A stretch of 64,000 nt of DNA, taken from Streptomyces sp. NBC_01260. GTDB taxonomy: Bacteria; Actinomycetota; Actinomycetes; Streptomycetales; Streptomycetaceae. The stretch is taken from positions 1,798,001-1,862,000 of the forward strand of contig NZ_CP108464.1 of assembly GCF_036226405.1 (NCBI RefSeq). Direction: 5' to 3'. A program made the position numbers and the translations under genes. How positions within the stretch are numbered: position 1 is the stretch's first letter; every line of letters begins with the position of its first letter. The notes beneath the pieces were generated by a model. That model ran no database searches. It had not been told where the DNA came from and worked only from the letters and a program-made list of their open reading frames with translations. Positions 16,366-23,671 of this stretch are shown one piece after another.

Positions 16366-17025
16366 CTATCCGGTGATGCCGTACGGCTCAGGGGTACGCC
16401 AGCGCTCGAACGGCCGGTCAAGTGTGTAGCGCCCGTCCTTGCCGAGCACCAGCGTGCGGGTCTCACCGTTGCCCGGGTTCGAGAGAGACTCGAATTCCGC
16501 CACGGACCAGTGGAACCAGCGCATACAGAACAGCCGCATGGTCAGACCGTGTGTGACCAGCAGGACGTTCGGCGGGTGGTCCGGGGCCTCGAAACTCCGG
16601 TGCAGGCTCTCCAGGAAGGCGCCCACCCGGTCGTACACATCCGCTCCGGACTCGCCCTGCGCGAAGCGGTAGAAGAAGTGCCCGTAGGCATCCCGGTACG
16701 CCTTCTGCAGCCTGACGTCATCCCGTTCCTGCCAGTTCCCCCAGTCCTGCTCGCGCAGCCGCGGCTCCTCCCGCACCCGCACGCGTTCCAGGTCGAGGCC
16801 GAGGGACCTGAACGTCTCGTGCGTACGGCGGTAGGGCGAGACGTACACACTGACCCGCTCGCCGTCGAAGAGCTCGCGCAGCCGCACCCCCGCCTCGCGA
16901 GCCTGCCGCAGCCCTGTCGCGGTAAGCCTCAGCGCGTGGTCGGGCTCACGCTCGTACACAGTGTCATCGGCATTGCCCTCGGACTCGCCGTGACGGACGA
17001 GGACAATGCGTTGCGGTCTTGCCAT
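16366..17025 (-). CDS. Histidine phosphatase (phosphoglycerate mutase-like)
   Basis: A 219-aa histidine phosphatase superfamily member. The catalytic LVRHGESEGN lies at residues 9-18, and the second conserved His is in VLLVTHGLTMRLF. Such proteins hydrolyse phosphate monoesters or act as phosphoglycerate mutases; the residues seen cannot distinguish these. The DVYDRVGAFLESL and REQDWGNWQ motifs match the broad-specificity phosphatase branch. It is the first gene of a two-gene unit with the ADP-ribosylglycohydrolase. Confidence 0.88.
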   Translation of the reverse strand: MARPQRIVLVRHGESEGNADDTVYEREPDHALRLTATGLRQAREAGVRLRELFDGERVSVYVSPYRRTHETFRSLGLDLERVRVREEPRLREQDWGNWQERDDVRLQKAYRDAYGHFFYRFAQGESGADVYDRVGAFLESLHRSFEAPDHPPNVLLVTHGLTMRLFCMRWFHWSVAEFESLSNPGNGETRTLVLGKDGRYTLDRPFERWRTPEPYGITG

Positions 17026-17118
17026 GTACCGACCCTAGATCGAGTCGCCACCGTTCGAGCAATTGTCCGGATCCCGACCCGTCGCATGTCGCGGGCGGGA
17101 CTCCGACGCCTGGTCCGC

Positions 17119-17724
17119 TCACACCGTCCACGACGGTTCGAGCTGCACCACGTCCCCGGAGAGCGCCGCGACGTCGTCCTCGGTCTGCGCCCGCTGCGAG
17201 AGCCGTTCGACACTCCCCGCCCGGTACTTGCCGCGTTCGGCGCTCGACTGCCACATGGAAAGGACCAGGAACTCATGGCCCGGCGCCTCTCCGAACACTC
17301 CTCGCAGCATCCCGGGCGATCCGGCCATCGCCGGATTCCACACCCGCTGCTGCATCAGCGCGAAGTGCTCGACCCGGTCCTCGTGCACCTTGCTGTGCGC
17401 CACCCTGAGCACGTCCGCGTCGGTGAACCCGGGTTCGAATCCGGTCTTCACGTCGAAGCGGTACTCGAACAGCTTGACCTGTATGTCGTTGCAGGTACCC
17501 GACTGCGCGGCGGCCAGGGCGTCGTGCCCGCGTGCCATGAAGGAGTCGTAGAAGACCCGGTTCTCCCAGAACGCGAAGACATGGGCCACCTCCGGCCGGC
17601 CACGGCTCCAGCCGCCGCCCTGCCCCCTGAACCCCGGCTCCCCCAGCAGCCCCGCCCACTTCCGCTGCCCCCGCTCGAAACCGCGACGGTCGACCACATT
17701 GCAGCGAATCCACTTGACCAGCAC
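17119..17724 (-). CDS. YdbC-like protein (DUF4937)
   Basis: A 201-aa protein of the YdbC/DUF4937 type, beginning MLVKWIRCNVVDRRGF and containing two antibiotic-biosynthesis-monooxygenase-like (dimeric alpha-beta barrel) halves. The first (residues 1-95) includes AHVFAFWENRVFYDSFM, the second (105-195) includes FALMQQRVWNPAMAGSPGM and EFLVLSMWQSSAERGKY. Function is unknown. I chose GTG at 17724, with GATGGGG upstream; the longer frame to 17931 has no coding bias in its first part. Confidence 0.8.
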   Translation of the reverse strand: MLVKWIRCNVVDRRGFERGQRKWAGLLGEPGFRGQGGGWSRGRPEVAHVFAFWENRVFYDSFMARGHDALAAAQSGTCNDIQVKLFEYRFDVKTGFEPGFTDADVLRVAHSKVHEDRVEHFALMQQRVWNPAMAGSPGMLRGVFGEAPGHEFLVLSMWQSSAERGKYRAGSVERLSQRAQTEDDVAALSGDVVQLEPSWTV

Positions 17725-17773
17725 GGCCCCATCGTACGGGTGTCGGACGTGGCATGGGCCACGCTCTGCCGTA

Positions 17774-17926
17774 GTGCACCGGAACGAGCCTGCGCAGTTC
17801 GCCAATCCGTCCTTCAGCGCCCTCGAAGGGCTCCCCCTCGACTCCTGGCTCGCGCCCGAACTCGCCCTCATCACGCCCGGAACGGCCCTCCACCAGACGT
17901 ACTTCCCGCAGCGGATTCCGCACTGA
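17774..17926 (+). CDS. Possible small protein of unknown function
   Basis: A 50-residue frame starting GTG (MHRNEPAQFANPSFSALEG) and ending FPQRIPH. Third codon positions are almost all G or C in the last 40 codons, as in a real Streptomyces gene, and the composition is not that of the reverse-strand shadow. No good ribosome site is visible, although the inverted repeat GTGGC-ATGG-GCCAC lies 20-30 bp upstream. It could be a real short gene or the 3' remnant of a longer one. I recognise no family. Confidence 0.35.
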   Translation: MHRNEPAQFANPSFSALEGLPLDSWLAPELALITPGTALHQTYFPQRIPH

Positions 17927-18055
17927 GGCACCCGGTTCGAGCGGTGGCCCGATTCCGCCGCCCGTGGCCAAGCCGGTTGGTTTCACGGACAGTTACGGAC
18001 ATGATCGGGTAATGGAACCGGAGCGACGGCCCCGCGCGCGAAGGAGGGAAGTCCG

Positions 18056-18592
18056 ATGAGCACGCCCAACAAGGACATCGAGAAGGTCGAGGTCAGGCTC
18101 AAATGGGACCCCAGTTCTCAAGGCGAATCCCCCAATGACCTCGACATAATCGCGGCAACCTACTCGACCGAGGAGCCGTACGGCAGCCCCGTGTACCTCG
18201 TGCACTTCGACAGCCGCGCCCCGGACGGCACCATCACGCTCAACCGGGACAGCCGGACCGGTCAGGGGCTGGGATACGACGAGGTGATGACGCTGGAACT
18301 GGACCGGCTGTCGGAGTCGTACGCCCGGGTCATCGTCGGTGTGGCCATCCAGCAGCGCGACGGCCACAAGACCTTCGACGCCGTGGAGAACACCGCGGTG
18401 CAGGTCCGCGAGGGGTACGACAGCCTGGCCGAGGACGATTTCTCGGCGGTCGGCGCCGCGACGGCGGCCGTCGTCGCCGAGTTCGTCCGGGACTCCTCGG
18501 GCGTCTGGCGGTTCCACGACACGGTACGGGGCTTCGACGGGGACGCCGACTCGTTCGCCGCGACGATGGGAAGCCGCCCGCCCGGAGCGTGA
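18056..18592 (+). CDS. TerD-family protein
   Basis: A 178-aa TerD/CABP-type protein. The family binds Ca ions and is linked to tellurite and other stress resistance; Streptomyces has many paralogues. Recognisable parts are KVEVRLKWDPSSQGESPNDLDIIA at the N terminus, the acidic Ca-site stretch NRDSRTGQGLGYDE, and SYARVIVGVAIQQRDG. ATG at 18056 follows GAAGGAGGGAAG. It stands alone, with no ter operon partners nearby. A long-stem terminator follows. Confidence 0.9.
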   Translation: MSTPNKDIEKVEVRLKWDPSSQGESPNDLDIIAATYSTEEPYGSPVYLVHFDSRAPDGTITLNRDSRTGQGLGYDEVMTLELDRLSESYARVIVGVAIQQRDGHKTFDAVENTAVQVREGYDSLAEDDFSAVGAATAAVVAEFVRDSSGVWRFHDTVRGFDGDADSFAATMGSRPPGA

Positions 18593-18607
18593 GGCTCGGG
18601 ATACGGG

Positions 18608-18647
18608 AAGGGGCGGGAAGGTCTCCGAGGAGACCTTCCCGCCCCTT
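18608..18647. terminator. Strong bidirectional terminator (TerD gene / nrdJ)
   Basis: A perfect 19-bp stem: AAGGGGCGGGAAGGTCTCC at 18608-18626 and its reverse complement at 18629-18647, between convergent genes. Confidence 0.85.
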
Positions 18648-18695
18648 GGCCGGCCGCTGTGCGCGGCTCAGCCGTGGTGCCTCATGCCGCCGGGA

Positions 18696-21602
18696 TCAGC
18701 TGCAACCGCTGGTCGAGCCGCAGCCCTCGCAGATGTAGCAGGATCCGGCGCGCTGCATCTTCGTACCGCAGGAGAAGCAGAGCGGGGCGTCCGCGCTGAT
18801 GCCCAGCTGCATCTCGACGAGTTCCGCCGAGGTGTGAGCCGTCTTCGGGTCCGGCTTCTCGGCCTCCCGCACGGGGGCGACCGCCTTCAGCGGTTCCGGC
18901 GTCCGCACGGGGGCGGACTGGGCCAGGCTCTCGACGTCCAGATCCTCGTCGTCCAGCGAGGCCTCGTACGAGCCGGTGTCGAGGTGGCGCTGACGCTCGT
19001 CGGCCGAGTGGATGCCGAGTGCCGAGCGGGTCTCGAACGGCAGGAAGTCGAGCGCCAGGCGACGGAAGATGTAGTCGACGATCGACTGCGCCATCCGCAC
19101 GTCCGGGTCGTCCGTCATACCGGCCGGCTCGAAGCGCATGTTGGTGAACTTCGAGACGTACGTCTCCAGCGGGACGCCGTACTGCAGACCGACCGAGACG
19201 GCGATGGAGAAGGCGTCCATCATGCCCGCGAGGGTCGAACCCTGCTTGGACATCTTCAGGAAGACCTCACCGAGACCGTCGTCCGGGTAGGAGTTGGCGG
19301 TCATGTAGCCCTCGGCGCCGCCCACCGTGAAGGAGGTGGTGATACCGGGACGGCCCTTGGGCAGACGCTTGCGGACCGGGCGGTACTCGACGACCTTCTC
19401 GACCGCGGTACGGATGGTGTCCTCGGCCTTGGCGGTGACCGCCGCCTTCTCCTTCTCCTTGGTCTTCGCGGAGAGGGGCTGGCCGACCTTGCAGTTGTCG
19501 CGGTAGATCGCGAGCGCCTTGACGCCCATCTTCCACGCCTCGAAGTAGACCTCTTCGACGTCCTCGACGGTGGCCGTCTCCGGCAGGTTCACCGTCTTGG
19601 AGAGCGCGCCGGAGATCCACGGCTGGATGGCCGCCATCATGCGCACGTGACCCATCGCGGAGATGGAACGCTCGCCCATCGCGCAGTCGAAGACCTCGTA
19701 GTGCTCCGGCTTCAGGCCGGGCGCGTCGATCACATTGCCGTTCTCGGCGATGTGGGCGACGACCGCCTCGATCTGCTCCTCCTGGTAGCCCATGCGGCGC
19801 AGGGCCTGCGGCACGGTGCCGTTGACGATCTGCATCGAGCCGCCGCCGACCAGCTTCTTGAACTTGACCAGGGCGAGGTCGGGCTCCAGGCCGGTGGTGT
19901 CGCAGGACATCGCGAGACCGATGGTGCCGGTGGGCGCGATGACCGAGGCCTGCGCGTTGCGGAAACCGTTCTTCGCGCCGAGGCGGATGACGTCCTGCCA
20001 GGCCTCCGTGGCGGCGGCCCAGATCTGGTTGTCGAGGTCGTCCGCGTGGACGGCCACGGCGTTGGCGTCGGAGTGCTGCTTCATGACGCGCTGGTGCGGC
20101 TCGGCGTTACGGGCGTAACCGTCGTACGGGCCGACGACCGCCGCCAGCTCCGCGGAGCGACGGTAGGAGGTGCCGGTCATCAGCGAGGTGATGGCGCCGG
20201 CGAGCGCGCGGCCGCCGTCGCTGTCGTACGCGTGGCCGGTCGCCATCAGCAGGGCGCCGAGGTTGGCGTAACCGATGCCCAGCTGGCGGAACGCGCGGGT
20301 GTTCTCACCGATCTTCTGGGTCGGGAAGTCGGCGAAGCAGATGGAGATGTCCATCGCGGTGATGACCAGCTCGACGACCTTGGCGAAGCGCTCGGACTCG
20401 AAGGACTGGTTGCCCTTGCCGTCGTCCTTGAGGAACTTCATCAGGTTCAGCGAGGCCAGGTTGCACGAGGTGTTGTCCAGGTGCATGTACTCGCTGCACG
20501 GGTTCGAGCCGTTGATCCGGCCGGACTCGGGGCAGGTGTGCCACTGGTTGATCGTGTCGTCGTACTGGATGCCGGGGTCGGCACAGGCCCAGGCGGCCTC
20601 GGCCATCTTGCGGAAGAGGGACTTGGCCTCGACCTCTTCGATGACGTCACCGGTCATCCGGGCACGAAGCCCGAACTTCCCCCCGGCCTCGACGGCCTTC
20701 ATGAACTCGTCGTTCACCCGGACCGAGTTGTTGGCGTTCTGGTACTGGACGGACGTGATGTCGTCGCCGCCCAGATCCATGTCGAAGCCCGCGTCACGCA
20801 GGGCGCGGATCTTCTCCTCCTCCTTCACCTTGGTCTCGATGAAGTTCTCGATGTCGGGGTGGTCGACGTCGAGGATGACCATCTTGGCCGCACGGCGGGT
20901 GGCGCCACCGGACTTGATCGTTCCGGCGGACGCGTCGGCGCCGCGCATGAAGGAGACCGGACCGGAGGCGTTGCCGCCGGAGGAGAGGAGCTCCTTGGAG
21001 GAGCGGATGCGGGAGAGGTTCAGGCCGGCGCCCGAGCCGCCCTTGAAGATCATCCCCTCTTCCTTGTACCAGTCGAGGATCGACTCCATGGAGTCGTCGA
21101 CGGCCAGGATGAAGCAGGCGGAGACCTGCTGCGGCTGGGGCGTGCCCACGTTGAACCAGACCGGCGAGTTGAAGCTGAAGATCTGGTGCAGGAGGGCGTA
21201 CGCCAGCTCGTGCTCGAAGATCTCCGCGTCCGCCGGAGAGGCGAAGTAGTCGAAGTCCTCACCGGCCTTCCGGTAGGTCTTCACGATCCGGTCGATGAGC
21301 TGTCGCAGACCGGTCTCGCGCTGCGGGGTGCCTACGGCCCCGCGGAAGTACTTGCTGGTGACGATGTTGACCGCGTTCACCGACCAGAAGTCGGGGAACT
21401 CGACGCCACGCTGCTCGAAGTTGATCGAACCGTCGCGCCAGTTGGTCATGACGACGTCACGGCGCTCCCACGCCACCTCGTCGTACGGATGCACGCCGGG
21501 GGTGGTGTGAATGCGCTCGATACGCAGGCCCTGCTTGGTCGCAGTCGACTTGGTTCCCTTGTTGCGGGAACCTCGTGCCGGGCCGCTCGCCGTCTCTGTC
21601 AT
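18696..21602 (-). CDS. nrdJ: Adenosylcobalamin-dependent (class II) ribonucleoside-diphosphate reductase
   Basis: A 968-aa class II ribonucleotide reductase that makes deoxynucleotides with a B12-generated thiyl radical, independently of oxygen. The active-site region is clear: FNSPVWFNVG, GGSGAGLNLSRIR, NPCSEYMHLDNTSCNLASLNLMKF in parts, and APTGTIGLAMSCDTTG. A C-terminal TSCxxC-type tail, LCFSCGTKMQRAGSCYICEGCG, probably carries redox and Zn-binding Cys. ATG at 21602 has GGGAGG 5 nt upstream. It follows nrdR by 159 bp on the same strand; the pair forms the known Streptomyces nrdRJ unit. Confidence 0.97.
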   Translation of the reverse strand: MTETASGPARGSRNKGTKSTATKQGLRIERIHTTPGVHPYDEVAWERRDVVMTNWRDGSINFEQRGVEFPDFWSVNAVNIVTSKYFRGAVGTPQRETGLRQLIDRIVKTYRKAGEDFDYFASPADAEIFEHELAYALLHQIFSFNSPVWFNVGTPQPQQVSACFILAVDDSMESILDWYKEEGMIFKGGSGAGLNLSRIRSSKELLSSGGNASGPVSFMRGADASAGTIKSGGATRRAAKMVILDVDHPDIENFIETKVKEEEKIRALRDAGFDMDLGGDDITSVQYQNANNSVRVNDEFMKAVEAGGKFGLRARMTGDVIEEVEAKSLFRKMAEAAWACADPGIQYDDTINQWHTCPESGRINGSNPCSEYMHLDNTSCNLASLNLMKFLKDDGKGNQSFESERFAKVVELVITAMDISICFADFPTQKIGENTRAFRQLGIGYANLGALLMATGHAYDSDGGRALAGAITSLMTGTSYRRSAELAAVVGPYDGYARNAEPHQRVMKQHSDANAVAVHADDLDNQIWAAATEAWQDVIRLGAKNGFRNAQASVIAPTGTIGLAMSCDTTGLEPDLALVKFKKLVGGGSMQIVNGTVPQALRRMGYQEEQIEAVVAHIAENGNVIDAPGLKPEHYEVFDCAMGERSISAMGHVRMMAAIQPWISGALSKTVNLPETATVEDVEEVYFEAWKMGVKALAIYRDNCKVGQPLSAKTKEKEKAAVTAKAEDTIRTAVEKVVEYRPVRKRLPKGRPGITTSFTVGGAEGYMTANSYPDDGLGEVFLKMSKQGSTLAGMMDAFSIAVSVGLQYGVPLETYVSKFTNMRFEPAGMTDDPDVRMAQSIVDYIFRRLALDFLPFETRSALGIHSADERQRHLDTGSYEASLDDEDLDVESLAQSAPVRTPEPLKAVAPVREAEKPDPKTAHTSAELVEMQLGISADAPLCFSCGTKMQRAGSCYICEGCGSTSGCS

Positions 21603-21761
21603 GCCGCCTCCCATATGTGGGCAAAAACGCCCTGAAGTGCCGAGAACTTCCCCGAGCACAGTGTGTGTCTGGTACTTCGGACGCCGCGCAGGGCATCCGG
21701 AGCAGGTCTGTGTGCCGCTCGGCCGCCGGTCCGCGGACCGGCGACGATCGGCCTGCGCCGC

Positions 21762-22274
21762 TCAGTCGGCGGCGACGGCGGGAACGGGGACCTCAAGGGT
21801 CTCGCCGGTCCCGCATCCTTCTACGGGAGGCCGCTGCTCGCGGAGTTCCACGATGGCGGCCTCGAAGTCCTCGAGACTGTTGAACGCCCGGTACACGGAT
21901 GCGAACCGCAGGTACGCGACCAGGTCGAGTTCCTGCAGGGGGCCGAGAATGGCCAGCCCCACGTCGTGCGTGGTCAGCTCGGCGCTGCCGGTGGCACGCA
22001 CCGCCTCCTCGACCCGCTGGCCGAGTTTGGCGAGGGCGTCCTCGGTGACCGGCCGCCCCTGGCACGCCTTGCGCACCCCGGAGATGACCTTGGTGCGGCT
22101 GAAGGGCTCGGTCACGCCGCTGCGCTTCACCACCATGAGCGAGCAGGTCTCCACCGTCGTGAAACGGCGGGAGCAGTCGGGGCACTGACGGCGCCGGCGG
22201 ATCGAGGTCCCGTCGTCGGTGGTGCGACTGTCGACGACCCTGCTGTCGGGGTGCCTGCAGAAGGGGCAGTGCAT
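21762..22274 (-). CDS. nrdR: Transcriptional repressor NrdR
   Basis: A 170-aa repressor of ribonucleotide reductase genes. The N-terminal Zn ribbon uses CPFC (residues 3-6) and CPDC (31-34), followed by the ATP/dATP-cone domain (about 48-138, [24 protein letters not shown]). It senses dATP/ATP and binds tandem NrdR boxes. Two such boxes lie 142-188 bp upstream of the ATG at 22274, consistent with autoregulation of nrdRJ. The last 25 residues are a Glu/Pro tail. Confidence 0.97.
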   Translation of the reverse strand: MHCPFCRHPDSRVVDSRTTDDGTSIRRRRQCPDCSRRFTTVETCSLMVVKRSGVTEPFSRTKVISGVRKACQGRPVTEDALAKLGQRVEEAVRATGSAELTTHDVGLAILGPLQELDLVAYLRFASVYRAFNSLEDFEAAIVELREQRPPVEGCGTGETLEVPVPAVAAD

Positions 22275-22415
22275 AGCTCCCAACCCTCCTTCACAGCACG
22301 ACTGAATGGCCTCTTCAGGCCCCGCGAGGGGCCTTCGAAGCAGTCTCAAGCATAGGCGATGACCGCACCCCCAAAGGACGGGGACCACAACTTCTGGGCG
22401 GCTGGAACAATCGAA

Positions 22416-22431
22416 CCACTAGATATTGGGT
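22416..22431. promoter_or_regulatory. NrdR box 1
   Basis: CCACTAGATATTGGGT fits the NrdR consensus acaCwAtATaTwGtgt at most conserved positions: C-T-A, A-T, T-T-G. It is the AT-rich island of the region and overlaps the likely nrdR -10 on the minus strand. Confidence 0.8.
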
Positions 22432-22446
22432 TTGGCCGCGCATTTG

Positions 22447-22462
22447 GCCCTAGCGCGTGTCG
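22447..22462. promoter_or_regulatory. NrdR box 2
   Basis: GCCCTAGCGCGTGTCG keeps the outer consensus bases (CTA and TGT) with a degenerate centre. Its centre lies exactly 31 bp from that of box 1, the three-helical-turn spacing usual for paired NrdR boxes. Confidence 0.6.
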
Positions 22463-22717
22463 CGCGTCACGGACGGCCGGAAGGCAGCGTACGACCGAGC
22501 ACGAGGGTACGGGAAGCGCGCGGCTCCACTCATTGCGGGGCGGCGGCTTCCGGGGCGCGAGGAAGACCGGACGGCGCCCCCGCGCGGCGCCGCCGCGGCC
22601 GCGAACGCTACCGTAATGGTCCGAATTGCCGTTCGACCCGACGGCGGGCGGCACACACCCCGGCTTCGCTCATACACCCAGCAATGAACGCCCAACAGGC
22701 TTTTATTTGTTTTTCAC

Positions 22718-22733
22718 TCGAACGTGTGTTTGG
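22718..22733. promoter_or_regulatory. LexA box of lexA
   Basis: TCGAACGTGTGTTTGG matches the actinobacterial/Gram-positive SOS box TCGAAC-N4-GTTCGA with two changes in the second half. It lies 62-77 bp upstream of the lexA GTG and indicates autoregulation. Confidence 0.85.
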
Positions 22734-22794
22734 CGCAACCTTTCGAAAGCTACTACCGTTGTGCAGCTAGGGAGACCATTCGAGAGGGGCCGAC

Positions 22795-23589
22795 GTGACC
22801 ACCACCGCAGACAGTGCCATCATCACTGCCCAGGACCGCTCCCAGAGCCGACTCGAGCCGGTGCATGCCATGAATGACTCAGTCACGAACACGGAGGGAC
22901 CGGAGCCCGCGCGCCCAGCGCGCTCGCTGCCCGGGCGACCTCCTGGAATCCGAGCGGACAGCTCCGGGCTCACGGACCGGCAGCGGCGAGTGATCGAGGT
23001 CATCCGGGACTCCGTGCAGCGGCGGGGATACCCCCCGTCGATGCGGGAGATCGGTCAGGCGGTGGGCCTTTCCAGTACGTCCTCCGTCGCGCATCAGCTC
23101 ATGGCTCTGGAGCGCAAGGGATTCCTTCGCCGCGACCCTCACCGCCCCCGGGCGTACGAGGTGCGCGGTTCGGATCAGCCCAGCACACAGCCCACGGACA
23201 CCACGGGGAAGCCGGCGGCCTCCTATGTGCCGCTGGTCGGCCGGATCGCGGCCGGTGGCCCGATCCTCGCCGAGGAATCCGTCGAGGACGTCTTTCCGCT
23301 CCCCCGCCAGCTGGTCGGTGACGGAGAGCTCTTCGTACTGAAGGTCGTCGGCGACTCGATGATCGAAGCGGCGATCTGCGACGGGGACTGGGTCACCGTC
23401 CGCCGCCAGCCCGTGGCGGAGAACGGCGACATCGTGGCGGCGATGCTGGAGGGCGAGGCCACGGTCAAGCGCTTCAAGCGGGAGGACGGTCATGTCTGGC
23501 TGCTCCCCCACAACTCCGCGTACCAGCCGATCCCCGGCGACGAGGCGACCATCCTCGGCAAGGTCGTGGCGGTGCTGCGGCGGGTGTGA
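22795..23589 (+). CDS. lexA: SOS-response repressor LexA
   Basis: A 264-aa LexA. The winged HTH is at residues 57-125 ([46 protein letters not shown]). The self-cleavage site is Ala153-Gly154 in [10 protein letters not shown], with catalytic Ser188 ([10 protein letters not shown]) and Lys225 (EATVKRFK). RecA filaments trigger cleavage. The GTG at 22795 gives a 50-residue N-terminal extension common in Streptomyces; the ATG at 22870 is an alternative start. A LexA box precedes it, and recA in the same window has one as well. Confidence 0.96.
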   Translation: MTTTADSAIITAQDRSQSRLEPVHAMNDSVTNTEGPEPARPARSLPGRPPGIRADSSGLTDRQRRVIEVIRDSVQRRGYPPSMREIGQAVGLSSTSSVAHQLMALERKGFLRRDPHRPRAYEVRGSDQPSTQPTDTTGKPAASYVPLVGRIAAGGPILAEESVEDVFPLPRQLVGDGELFVLKVVGDSMIEAAICDGDWVTVRRQPVAENGDIVAAMLEGEATVKRFKREDGHVWLLPHNSAYQPIPGDEATILGKVVAVLRRV

Positions 23590-23604
23590 CGTCTCGCCTG
23601 CTCC

Positions 23605-23647
23605 GACGGGGCCCCGGGATCGGTACAGCCGATCCCGGGGCCCCGTC
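23605..23647. terminator. Terminator between lexA and dinG-like gene
   Basis: A perfect 19-bp stem, GACGGGGCCCCGGGATCGG with its reverse complement, and a 5-nt loop between convergent genes. Confidence 0.85.
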
Positions 23648-23671
23648 CGTGCGACCCGGCCCCGTACGGAA

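Larger units (their letters stand above)
22275..22794. other. Divergent nrdR-lexA regulatory region
   Basis: These 520 non-coding bases hold the nrdR promoter with its NrdR boxes on the left and the lexA promoter with its LexA box on the right. The central part (22463-22700) is very GC-rich, and I see no gene in it. Confidence 0.6.

Noticed and set aside
17431..17460. GGGTTCGAATCC resembling a tRNA T-arm
   Set aside because: It lies inside the YdbC-like coding sequence, and no acceptor, D or anticodon stems can be formed around it.
18339..21635. 1098-codon plus-strand open frame opposite nrdJ
   Set aside because: nrdJ on the minus strand is unmistakable; the opposite frame is a shadow rich in Leu/Gly/Val/Asp.
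21603..22794. Search for a cobalamin riboswitch near nrdJ/nrdR
   Set aside because: No B12-box-like conserved core is visible. In Streptomyces that riboswitch belongs to the class I nrdAB operon; here the NrdR boxes explain control.
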